Shown piece by piece: positions 8,560-16,104 of a DNA stretch of 64,000 nucleotides. The notes under the pieces were generated by a model, which worked only from the letters and a program-made list of their open reading frames with translations, did not search any database and was not told the DNA's origin. This DNA comes from Pseudomonas sp. RIT-562. GTDB lineage: Bacteria; Pseudomonadota; Gammaproteobacteria; Pseudomonadales; Pseudomonadaceae. The DNA lies in NCBI RefSeq assembly GCF_026241895.1, contig NZ_JAPJIV010000013.1, forward strand, positions 1 to 64,000. Reading direction: 5' to 3'. The translations under genes and the position numbers were made by a program. Each line of letters starts with the position of its first letter. The stretch's first letter is position 1.

Positions 8560-10008
8560 TCAGACCGCTCGAATCACATGTTTGATTTCCTGGAATGCCT
8601 GCAACCCCCACGGCCCCAACTCGCGACCCAGGCTGCTCTGCTTGTACCCACCCCAGGCCGTCTGCGGGAAAATCACCTGGGGCGCGTTGATCCACACAAG
8701 GCCCGCCTGCAGTGCATTGGCGACCCTGTCTGCGGTTTCGGCATTGCCGGTCACCACACTGGCGACCAGGCCGAACTGACTGTCGTTGGCCAGGGCAATC
8801 GCCTCGGCTTCGCTGGCGAAACGGCGCACGCAAAGCACCGGGCCGAAAATTTCTTCACACCACAGCGCACTGTCGAGGGGGACTTCGGTGAAGATCGTCG
8901 GCTGCAAAAAATAGCCCCGAGGCAGGTCTGCCGGACGATTGCCGCCGCAGATCAGCTTCGCCCCGGCGCTCAAGCCGCGATCGATGTGGCCGAGCACTCG
9001 CTGGTATTGCGCCTGATTCACCAGGGCACCCATTTCCACGCTCGGATCGAAGGGGTCGGCCACACGAATCGCTTCGGCGCGAGCCTTCAGGCGCAAGATA
9101 AATTCATCCGCGAGTTCATCGGCCACCAGCACTCGACTGGTAGCGGAACACATTTGCCCGGCATTGAAGAATCCGCCGCCACAGGCCACTTCCACCGCGA
9201 GCTCAAGATCGGCATCCGCCAGCACCAGCAACGAGGATTTACCGCCCAGTTCCAGGCTCACGCCCTTGACGGTTTCCGCCGCGCGCTGCATCACCTGCAC
9301 GCCGACCGCGTTGCTGCCGGTGAAGGAGATCTTGGCAATGCGCGGGTCCGCCGACAGCGGTGCGCCCACGGCCAGGCCTGTGCCGCAGACCAGGTTGAAG
9401 ACCCCTCGGGGCAGACCCGAACGGGCAATGATCGCCGCCAGCTCCAGCTCTGGCAGTGGCGTTACTTCGGACGGTTTGAGTACCACGCAGCAACCGGCAG
9501 CCAGGGCGGGTGCCAGCTTCCAGGCGGTGGTCACCATCGGGAAATTCCACGGCACGATCAGCCCGACCACACCGCAAGGTTCCCGGCGTACCCGAGCGCG
9601 GAAATCGTCAGTGGGCAGCTCGACCGGGCTGTCCTGTTTCGCGTCCAGGCCTTCGGCCAGACCGGCGTAGTATTCGAATGTGGCGATGACGTCATCGACA
9701 TCGATAGCCGCTTCGAACAGCGGCTTGCCGTTGTTGCTCGACTGCAAATGCATCAACCGGTCACGACTGGCCTGCACGCCTTTGGCGATGTTGCGCAGGA
9801 TCGCACCCCGCTCGGCGCCGCTGGTCTGCGACCAGCTCTCGAAGGCCGCGGCGGCAGCCGTAACGGCTTGCTCGACAGCACCTGCGTCGCCACCGTTGAC
9901 CGTGGTCAGCAGAGCCTCGGTCGAAGGATTGATCACCCGCAGATGCTCGGGACCGGCAGACCATTGGCCGTCGATAAACAGACCGTGCAACGTTGTCGGC
10001 AGGTTCAT
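8560..10008 (-). CDS. NAD(P)-dependent aldehyde dehydrogenase (amino-/guanidino-aldehyde type)
   Basis: A 482-residue cytosolic aldehyde dehydrogenase of the betaine-aldehyde / gamma-aminobutyraldehyde class. Visible are VVGLIVPWNFP, the cofactor turn FTGSNAVG, the general base in LELGGKS and the catalytic cysteine in GQMCSATSR; EEIFGPVL is also typical. The ATG at 10008 overlaps the TGA of the upstream decarboxylase in an ATGA junction, so the two are translationally coupled and almost surely sequential: the decarboxylase makes an aldehyde that this enzyme oxidises to the acid. If the decarboxylase acts like AruI, the substrate would be 4-guanidinobutyraldehyde. Substrate is inference. Confidence 0.9.
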   Translation of the reverse strand: MNLPTTLHGLFIDGQWSAGPEHLRVINPSTEALLTTVNGGDAGAVEQAVTAAAAAFESWSQTSGAERGAILRNIAKGVQASRDRLMHLQSSNNGKPLFEAAIDVDDVIATFEYYAGLAEGLDAKQDSPVELPTDDFRARVRREPCGVVGLIVPWNFPMVTTAWKLAPALAAGCCVVLKPSEVTPLPELELAAIIARSGLPRGVFNLVCGTGLAVGAPLSADPRIAKISFTGSNAVGVQVMQRAAETVKGVSLELGGKSSLLVLADADLELAVEVACGGGFFNAGQMCSATSRVLVADELADEFILRLKARAEAIRVADPFDPSVEMGALVNQAQYQRVLGHIDRGLSAGAKLICGGNRPADLPRGYFLQPTIFTEVPLDSALWCEEIFGPVLCVRRFASEAEAIALANDSQFGLVASVVTGNAETADRVANALQAGLVWINAPQVIFPQTAWGGYKQSSLGRELGPWGLQAFQEIKHVIRAV

Positions 10009-11642
10009 TTCGACACCGCCTGCATCCATTGCGCCTGATCGATTTCAATCAGGGTCGGGCCCTGCCTGTCAGCCGCGACTCGCAGCGCCGTGCGCAGTTG
10101 CTCGACGCCATTCACCGCTTCGGCGGCACAGCCAAGGGCCTTGGCGACGCCGATGAAGTCCGGGGTATAGATGTCCACGCCCACCGGTTCGATGGCGCGG
10201 TTGACCATGTATTTCTTGATCTCTTCGTAGCCCTGGTTGTTCCACAGCAGCACGATCACCGGAGTGCGTGCCTCCACGGCGCTGGCCAGTTCCGGCAAGG
10301 TGAATTGCAGGCCGCCGTCACCGATCAGGCACACCACCGCCGGGCGCGCGCCGCCTTCGATGCTGCCACCGAGCCAGGCGCCAATGGCTGCCGGCAAGGC
10401 GTAGCCGAGGGTGCCGTAGCCGGTGGAAGAATTGAACCAGCGGCGCGGGCGCTCCGGGTTGAACGTCAGGTTGCCGGTGTACACCGGCTGGGTCGAGTCG
10501 CCGACAAATACCGCATTCGGCAGTTCGTGCAGGACGGTTTCCAGGAAGCGTGTCTGCGCCAAAGTTGGCGCATCCCAGGTCGCTGCCAGTTCATCGCGCA
10601 GACGCGCGGCACGTACCTGGCCCCAATCGTTGCGGCGCTCGGCCAGGGACTTGTGGGACAGCGCGCTCAACAGCGCCTGCGCGGCGATGCGCGCATCCGA
10701 CACCAGCGCGACCTGTGGCGGGTAGTTGCGTACGGTCTGATCCGGATCGATGTCGACCCGCAGCAGCGCACCGGGAATCTCGAAACCACCGGCAAAGGTC
10801 ACGTCGTAGTCGGTCTCGGCCAGTTCGGTGCCGATGGCCAGTACCACGTCGGCCTCGGCGACCAGGGCCCGCGTGGCTACCAGGCTCTGGGTCGAGCCGA
10901 TCAGCAGCGGATGCGCGGACTCAAGCATGCCCTTGGCATTGATGGTCAGGGCCACTGGGGCGTCGAGCAACTCGGCCAATTGGGTCAGTTCCGCAGCCGC
11001 ATCGATAGCTCCGCCACCGGCGAGAATCAATGGCCGTTTGGCACCGGCCAGCAGCGCGGTCATGCGACTGATCGCACTCGGCGAAGCACCCGCACGATCG
11101 ATATTGACCGGCAGGCTGGCGAGCAGCTTATCCGCGTCTTCGACCAGCACATCCAGTGGAATTTCGATATGCACCGGGCGCGGACGGCCTGCCTGGAACA
11201 GCGCGAATGCACGGGCCAACACGCCCGGCAGCTCGGCCGCCGACATCAGCGTATGCGAGAACGCAGCGACGCCGCCGACCAATGCGCCCTGGTTCGGCAG
11301 CTCGTGGAGCTTGCCCCGGCCACCGCCCAACTGGCTGCGCGATTGCACGCTGGAGATCACCAGCATCGGGATCGAATCGGCGTAGGCCTGGCCCATGGCG
11401 GTGGTGATGTTGGTCATGCCGGGGCCGGTGATGATGAAGCACACACCGGGCTTGCCGCTGGTGCGCGCATAGCCGTCAGCCATGAAGCCGGCGCCCTGCT
11501 CGTGACGTGGCGTGACATGGTTGATGCTCGAACGGGCCAGCCCGCGATACAGCTCCACGGTGTGTACGCCGGGAATGCCGAACACCTGCTCGACCCCGTA
11601 ACCTTCGAGTAACTTGACCAATACTTCGCCGCACGTCGCCAT
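10005..11642 (-). CDS. Thiamine-diphosphate 2-oxo acid decarboxylase, AruI-like
   Basis: A 545-residue enzyme of the acetolactate-synthase-like thiamine diphosphate family. The catalytic glutamate is in RHEQGAGFMADGYAR (about residues 48-62), and the cofactor motif GDGGLQFTLPELASAVE continues to the asparagines of LLWNNQGYEEIKKY near the C-terminus. From memory, the opening (ATCGEVLVKLLEGYGVEQVF) closely resembles P. aeruginosa AruI, the 5-guanidino-2-oxopentanoate decarboxylase of the arginine transaminase pathway. The start is the ATG at 11642, preceded by GGGCAATGAC and an AACAAGAA CA motif; the longer frame adds 32 improbable residues. No transaminase (aruH) or guanidinobutyrase gene is adjacent, so the substrate could differ. 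Confidence 0.85.
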   Translation of the reverse strand: MATCGEVLVKLLEGYGVEQVFGIPGVHTVELYRGLARSSINHVTPRHEQGAGFMADGYARTSGKPGVCFIITGPGMTNITTAMGQAYADSIPMLVISSVQSRSQLGGGRGKLHELPNQGALVGGVAAFSHTLMSAAELPGVLARAFALFQAGRPRPVHIEIPLDVLVEDADKLLASLPVNIDRAGASPSAISRMTALLAGAKRPLILAGGGAIDAAAELTQLAELLDAPVALTINAKGMLESAHPLLIGSTQSLVATRALVAEADVVLAIGTELAETDYDVTFAGGFEIPGALLRVDIDPDQTVRNYPPQVALVSDARIAAQALLSALSHKSLAERRNDWGQVRAARLRDELAATWDAPTLAQTRFLETVLHELPNAVFVGDSTQPVYTGNLTFNPERPRRWFNSSTGYGTLGYALPAAIGAWLGGSIEGGARPAVVCLIGDGGLQFTLPELASAVEARTPVIVLLWNNQGYEEIKKYMVNRAIEPVGVDIYTPDFIGVAKALGCAAEAVNGVEQLRTALRVAADRQGPTLIEIDQAQWMQAVSK

Positions 11643-11801
11643 GTCATTGCCCTTCTTGTTCGTTTGAGACGCCGGACCTGCGCAGTGTTTATGATGCGTG
11701 GGCAGGTCCAGGGATGGCCTCATTGGAACGGTCGACACGTGGCCTGAACAATGGATAAAAAGTCATACTAGCCATGTCCTTACGTCATACCTTGGATCTC
11801 A
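11643..11801. promoter_or_regulatory. Divergent control region of the AruI-like operon and its LysR gene
   Basis: A 159-base spacer between the leftward decarboxylase and rightward LysR gene. On the leftward strand AACAAGAA (revcomp of 11653-11660) fits the Crc/Hfq CA motif next to the ribosome site. LysR operators are expected here (T-N11-A type) but I could not single one out with confidence. Confidence 0.5.
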
Positions 11802-12683
11802 ATGAAACGATTGCCTCCCCTGCCGGCGCTGCACACTTTTCTGATTACCGCGCAGTGCTGCAACTTCACCCGTGCCGCCGAACAGCTGCACATCACCCAG
11901 GGCGCGGTGAGCCGGCAGATCGCCGGGCTGGAGGATCACCTGGGTTATGAGCTGTTCATTCGCCAGGCTCGCGGCCTGGAACTGACGGCCGAGGGGCGCG
12001 AATGGCTGCCACGGGTGCAGCAGATTTTCCGCGTGATCGACGAGGCCGTGGAGCAGATCGGCGAGAAGCGCGAGACCCTGCAATTGAAAGCGCCGACCTG
12101 CGTCATGCGCTGGCTGCTGCCACGCTTATTGCAGTGGCAAAGGGAACGTCCGGATGTACCCGTGGAGTTGACCACCACGGTGAAACACGGAGTGGATTTC
12201 CATCGCGAACAGTTTGATGCCGCAGTGATGTACGGCGCGCCGCCGGACAATGCACTGGCCTCCTTCCACCTGTTCGATGAACAGCTGACGCCGGTATGTT
12301 CCAGGCCGCTGCTCGAAGGACCGGTGCCGCTGCGGTCCCCGGACGATCTGCAACAGCATCTGCTGCTGCACCCGACCCAGGACGAGCGCGACTGGAAAGC
12401 CTGGCTGGCCAGCGCCGATATTCGCCTGAACAACGTGGCCAAGGGTCAGCACTTCGAAACCCTGGACCTGGCCATGTCGATGGCGTCCCAGGGGACTGGG
12501 GTGGCGATTGGCGATTGGTCATTGATTGGCGATGACCTGAGCGCAGGCAGGCTGGTGATGCCTTTCGCGCTCAAGGTTAAAACCGGACTCGCCTATTACC
12601 TGGTGTTACCGGAGAAACCCGAGCCCTCGCCGAAGCTGCGCGAGTTGCTGGGATGGTTGGTGCAGCAGGCGCAATCACGGTAA
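11802..12683 (+). CDS. LysR-family regulator (GcvA-like), divergent to the AruI-like operon
   Basis: A 293-residue LysR-type regulator. The N-terminal winged helix PPLPALHTFLITAQCCNFTRAAEQLHITQGAVSRQI (positions about 4-39) is of the GcvA subfamily, whose members begin RLPPL.AL..F. A co-inducer domain follows. It is transcribed away from the decarboxylase / dehydrogenase operon, the usual arrangement for a LysR activator of its neighbour, so it probably senses the substrate or an intermediate of that pathway. The length is normal and nothing is broken. Confidence 0.88.
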   Translation: MKRLPPLPALHTFLITAQCCNFTRAAEQLHITQGAVSRQIAGLEDHLGYELFIRQARGLELTAEGREWLPRVQQIFRVIDEAVEQIGEKRETLQLKAPTCVMRWLLPRLLQWQRERPDVPVELTTTVKHGVDFHREQFDAAVMYGAPPDNALASFHLFDEQLTPVCSRPLLEGPVPLRSPDDLQQHLLLHPTQDERDWKAWLASADIRLNNVAKGQHFETLDLAMSMASQGTGVAIGDWSLIGDDLSAGRLVMPFALKVKTGLAYYLVLPEKPEPSPKLRELLGWLVQQAQSR

Positions 12684-12700
12684 TAGCGGAGCTCGCTGGC

Positions 12701-13579
12701 TTACCACTGCATCTCACCCTTGGCGACCTTGGCACTGAGCTCCAGCGAGCTTTCTTCGCCAAGGCTCGGGTAGCGTTTTTTCATCGCTGCGATCAATGTC
12801 GCCGAGTCCTTGGCCTTGGCGGTTTCTTCGTCGAATGCCCGGATGTAGTCGGCGGTGAACTGCACGGCAGCCAGTGACCGGGTGCTCTCGCCGAGGTAAT
12901 GGCCGGGCACGATGGTCTGCGGTTTCAGCGTCTCGATAGACTGCAACGTAGCCAGCCAATCGGCATGGGACTGCGCGGTTTGGGTGTCGGCCATCCACAC
13001 ATGAATGTTCTGCGCAACGACCACGCCGCCCACCACCGCCTTGATCGACGGAATCCACACGAAGCTGCGATCCGGCTGCTTGCCATCAAGGCCGAGCACC
13101 TGAAGTTTCTGCCCTTCAAGCATCAGGCTGTCGCCTTCAAGCACCTGGGGCACGATGGTTTTGGCCGGCACATCTGCGCCCATTTTCGGCCCCCAGAAAG
13201 CCAGTTTGCCGTCGACTGTTTTCCTGATGTGCTCAACGGTCGGCTGCGAGGCCAGGACCTTGGCTTTCGGGAATGCGGCGGTCAGGGTGTCGAGGCCGAA
13301 GTAGTAATCCGGATCACCGTGGCTGATGTAGATCGTGGTCAGCTGCTTGCCACTGGCACGGATCTTCTGCACCAATTGCTCGGCCTGGGATTTGCCGAAT
13401 TGCGCATCCACCAGAATCGCGTCTTTTTCGCCGCTGACCAGTACCGAACTGACCGGAAAAATAGCCTGGGTACCAGGGTTGTAAACGTCCAGCGTGAGGG
13501 GGGCCGCCAGGGCGTTGGCCGCAAGACCTAGAGTGACGCCGGCCAGCAAGATGCGCTTGAGGGAGGTGAGACCGATCAT
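12701..13579 (-). CDS. Exported metallo-beta-lactamase-fold protein with altered metal motif
   Basis: A 292-residue protein with a Sec signal peptide (MIGLTSLKRILLAGVTLGLA, cleavage near ANALAA-PLTL), hence periplasmic. It has the MBL-fold layout: ILVDAQFG strand, then a motif at residues 86-95 reading SHGDPDYYFG where typical enzymes have (T/S)HxHxDHxG, and a later VPGHYLGE supplying another histidine. The second histidine is Asp and the last is Tyr, so metal binding must differ from classical hydrolases. The start at 13579 follows GGAGCAACAC; longer frames lack a site. A LysR gene is divergent and probably controls it. Activity unknown. Confidence 0.82.
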   Translation of the reverse strand: MIGLTSLKRILLAGVTLGLAANALAAPLTLDVYNPGTQAIFPVSSVLVSGEKDAILVDAQFGKSQAEQLVQKIRASGKQLTTIYISHGDPDYYFGLDTLTAAFPKAKVLASQPTVEHIRKTVDGKLAFWGPKMGADVPAKTIVPQVLEGDSLMLEGQKLQVLGLDGKQPDRSFVWIPSIKAVVGGVVVAQNIHVWMADTQTAQSHADWLATLQSIETLKPQTIVPGHYLGESTRSLAAVQFTADYIRAFDEETAKAKDSATLIAAMKKRYPSLGEESSLELSAKVAKGEMQW

Positions 13580-13691
13580 GTGTTGCTCCGATGTCGATTG
13601 CCAGATTGGCGATGCAAGGGAGCTTAGTTGCATGCACCGGTACAAAAAATGCGATGCTGGGACATAGTTTGTTTCTAAAATCGGGCAAATC

Positions 13692-14597
13692 ATGGATCGT
13701 CTTCAAGCAATGCGCGTGTTTGTCTCGGTGGTCGACCTCGGCAGCCAGTCGGCTGCGGCCGATCACCTGGACCTGTCGCGGCCAGTGGTTTCACGCTACC
13801 TGGCGGAACTGGAGGACTGGGTCGGCGCTCGGTTGATGCATCGCACCACCCGTAAATTGAGCCTGACGGCTGCGGGCAGCGAGATCCTGCCGCGCTGTCG
13901 GCAAATGCTCGAGTTGTCCAGCGACATGCAGGCAGCGGTGAATGAGCCGGACGAGGCGCCGCGGGGTTTGTTGCGCATCAGCGTCAGCACTTCGTTCGGC
14001 CAGGCGCAACTGGCGGACGCCATGGCCGCGTTCGTCAAGCGCTACCCTGGGGTCAACATCGACCTGCAGATGCTCGACCGTACGGTGAACCTGGTGGATG
14101 AACGCATCGACCTGGCCATACGTACCAGCAATGACCTGGACCCGAACCTGATCGCGCGGCGGCTGACAGTGTGTCGCTCGGTCATCTGCGCCTCCCCGGC
14201 GTATCTGCGCGACTGCCCGGCACCGCAGCGGGTCGAGGACTTGAGCCAGCACAATTGCCTGACGCACTCATACTTCGGCAAAAGCCTCTGGCACTTCGAG
14301 CAGGACGGCGAGCCCGTGTCCGTGCCGGTGCAGGGCAATATCAGCGCCAACGAGGCGAGCACCCTGTTGCGCGCCACCCTGGCCGGTGCCGGGGTGGCGA
14401 TGTTGCCGAGCTATCAGGCCGGCGTGCACATTCACAGTGGAGAGCTGACCCGCCTGCTGCCCCAGGCCGAACCCCGGCAGATGAACATCTACGCGGTCTA
14501 CGCTTCGCGCAAGCACATGCCGACTACGCTGCGCTGCCTGCTGGATTTTCTGGTGCTGAGATTTCCGGATCAACCGGAGTGGGATGTTGGCCTGTGA
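13692..14597 (+). CDS. LysR-family transcriptional regulator
   Basis: A 301-residue LysR-type regulator of the DhcR/AaeR-like group, beginning MDRLQAMRVFVSVVDLGSQS and with a standard helix-turn-helix AAADHLDLSRPVVSRYLAEL (about residues 21-40), then a periplasmic-binding-protein-like co-inducer domain of normal length. It is divergent from the exported MBL-fold gene with about 112 bases between starts, the usual setting for regulating that neighbour. The ribosome site (CGGG) is weak. The ligand is unknown. Confidence 0.87.
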   Translation: MDRLQAMRVFVSVVDLGSQSAAADHLDLSRPVVSRYLAELEDWVGARLMHRTTRKLSLTAAGSEILPRCRQMLELSSDMQAAVNEPDEAPRGLLRISVSTSFGQAQLADAMAAFVKRYPGVNIDLQMLDRTVNLVDERIDLAIRTSNDLDPNLIARRLTVCRSVICASPAYLRDCPAPQRVEDLSQHNCLTHSYFGKSLWHFEQDGEPVSVPVQGNISANEASTLLRATLAGAGVAMLPSYQAGVHIHSGELTRLLPQAEPRQMNIYAVYASRKHMPTTLRCLLDFLVLRFPDQPEWDVGL

Positions 14598-14616
14598 CCC
14601 TCTCTATCGGAGACCG

Positions 14617-14705
14617 TGTAGGAGTGAGCCCGCTCGCGATTGCTATCTGACATGAACCTTGTTGTCGACTGACACGCCGTAATCGCGAGCAGGCTCACTC
14701 CTACA
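14617..14705. repeat. REPIN-like inverted repeat (GTAGGAGTGAGCC family)
   Basis: TGTAGGAGTGAGCC at 14617 and its reverse complement ending at 14705, each followed inward by a (G)CTCGCGAT core, enclose about 40 bases. It is a second sequence class, also found at 45936-46025, differing from the GTGGGAGCGGGC class in its outer half but sharing the GCTCGCGA core. Confidence 0.87.
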
Positions 14706-14840
14706 GGGGATCGCATTACAGAGTCAGTGCATCCCGGGGCGGTTTATCAGCGTTTTGAATACCGCGACATAGTGGCATCTCCCCACCGCTGACCTATGCT
14801 TAAAACAGTACCCCCGGGTATTCGTTCAAAGGTCAACGCC

Positions 14841-15017
14841 ATGAACATCAAAACAAGAAGATACCTCGCCATTTTCATCACCTGCGCGGCAACGCTGGCG
14901 CTCTATGGCACCGCGGCCTGGCGGGTCGAACAGCTGCGGCAACTGCCCCGCGATTATGCGAGCTGCAACTTCGAGCGCTGCATTCCCCACAACGCCACCC
15001 TTAACGCCCTGCGCTAA
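14841..15017 (+). CDS. Small membrane-anchored hypothetical protein
   Basis: A 58-residue protein: basic start MNIKTRRYLA, one hydrophobic helix (IFITCAATLALYGTAAW, about residues 11-27) and a short probably periplasmic tail with two cysteines in CNFERC, which could form a disulfide or bind a ligand. AAAGG lies 10 bases before the ATG at 14841; the frame also extends upstream but without a site. Convergent with pobR. I do not recognise a family. Confidence 0.6.
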   Translation: MNIKTRRYLAIFITCAATLALYGTAAWRVEQLRQLPRDYASCNFERCIPHNATLNALR

Positions 15018-15026
15018 CGCAAGACG

Positions 15027-15923
15027 TCAGGTTTCGTTGTCCTGATCGGCCTTCAGACGGTCGCGAAACGCCTTGGGCGAAATGCCCACACGGCGCCTGA
15101 ACAGTCGGGTGAAATTGGTCGGATCGGAAAATCCCAAGACGTCGGACATCTCGTAGATCGTCATGCTGGTGTAAGTCAGCAGGCGCTTGGCCTCGAGCAA
15201 CTGCCGCTCGTGCATGATCTGCAACGCCGGTTGCCCCGCCAGCTCACGGCAGGTGCCGTTGAGGTGCGAAACGGAAATGCCCAGGCGATGGGCCAGATCT
15301 TCAACCTTGACATGCTGGCGATAGGTTTCTTCGACCAGCTGGATGAAACCGTTGAGATACTCGCGCGCCCGCTGCGGCCGCTGGCTGGCCGACCGACGCT
15401 GCAACGCCTGGCGGCTGGCCCACACCATGATCACGCTGACCAGCGAATGCATGAGCATTTCCCGCGCCGGCTGATGCCCGGTGTATTCCTCCTGAAGAGC
15501 AGAAAACAGGCTGTTCAAGTAATCACTGTCTTTGCCCGCCGGGTAACTTTCGGCTTGGCCCAGGGCATTCATCGAACTGCCCAGCTGCGCCTGGAGGTGC
15601 GCGACCAACGGCGCAGCCAGGGTTACCACGAACCCTTCAACGTCTTCGGAAAAACGGAAGCCGTGCACGGATAACGGCGGCAGGATCTGGATCGCCGGCT
15701 CGCTCAGTAATGTGCGCTGCCCTTCAATTTCAAGCTCTGCCTGACCTTTGAAGACGAAGAGCAGCTGGCACAGATCAGCGTGGCGATGGGGTTTGATTTC
15801 CCACTGATGCTCACGGCTGCGTTTGGATATGGTTTCACAATGCAACAGGTCCGGGGTGGGCCAGTCCAGGCTTTCTCCGTAAAGCTTGAACACCGGAATG
15901 GAAGGCAGGGCAGGCTTGTTCAT
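15027..15923 (-). CDS. pobR: AraC-family activator of 4-hydroxybenzoate degradation (PobR)
   Basis: A 298-residue regulator with an N-terminal cupin-type sensing domain (KPHRHADLCQLLFVFKGQAEL, about residues 44-64) and a C-terminal AraC double helix-turn-helix (VEDLAHRLGISVSHLNGTCREL, then DVLGFSDPTNFTRLFRRRVG). It is divergent from pobA with a 180-base spacer, exactly the arrangement of pseudomonad PobR, which activates pobA when 4-hydroxybenzoate is present. Assignment rests mainly on this context plus family. It converges with the small membrane-protein gene. Confidence 0.9.
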   Translation of the reverse strand: MNKPALPSIPVFKLYGESLDWPTPDLLHCETISKRSREHQWEIKPHRHADLCQLLFVFKGQAELEIEGQRTLLSEPAIQILPPLSVHGFRFSEDVEGFVVTLAAPLVAHLQAQLGSSMNALGQAESYPAGKDSDYLNSLFSALQEEYTGHQPAREMLMHSLVSVIMVWASRQALQRRSASQRPQRAREYLNGFIQLVEETYRQHVKVEDLAHRLGISVSHLNGTCRELAGQPALQIMHERQLLEAKRLLTYTSMTIYEMSDVLGFSDPTNFTRLFRRRVGISPKAFRDRLKADQDNET

Positions 15924-16017
15924 AACTTCAATCAGGCCTCGGAGATGGTAGCGGGCGATAATCGCACCGATTGGCAGAATGTACAGGTATCGGCTCAGTT
16001 TTCACCTTCAATTGACC

Positions 16018-16094
16018 GACTCGCAAGTGAAAAATGCAAGCACTCGATCCATAAAAATCATTCACCGGCCCTGGCCGAGTGAAGCTTGCGAGTC
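16018..16094. promoter_or_regulatory. Inverted repeat in the pobR-pobA control region
   Basis: GACTCGCAAG (16018-16027) and its exact reverse complement CTTGCGAGTC (16085-16094) lie 57 bases apart in the divergent spacer, the second just before the pobA start. They may be PobR half-sites bound across a loop, or form a hairpin over the pobA leader. Function inferred. Confidence 0.45.
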
Positions 16095-16096
16095 AT

Positions 16097-16104
16097 AAAA
16101 ACAA
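16097..16104 (+). promoter_or_regulatory. Candidate Crc/Hfq CA motif overlapping the pobA start
   Basis: AAAAACAA matches AANAANAA and its last base is the A of the pobA ATG. There is no strong ribosome site upstream, so Hfq/Crc binding here would directly block initiation, in line with catabolite repression of aromatic degradation. Confidence 0.55.
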
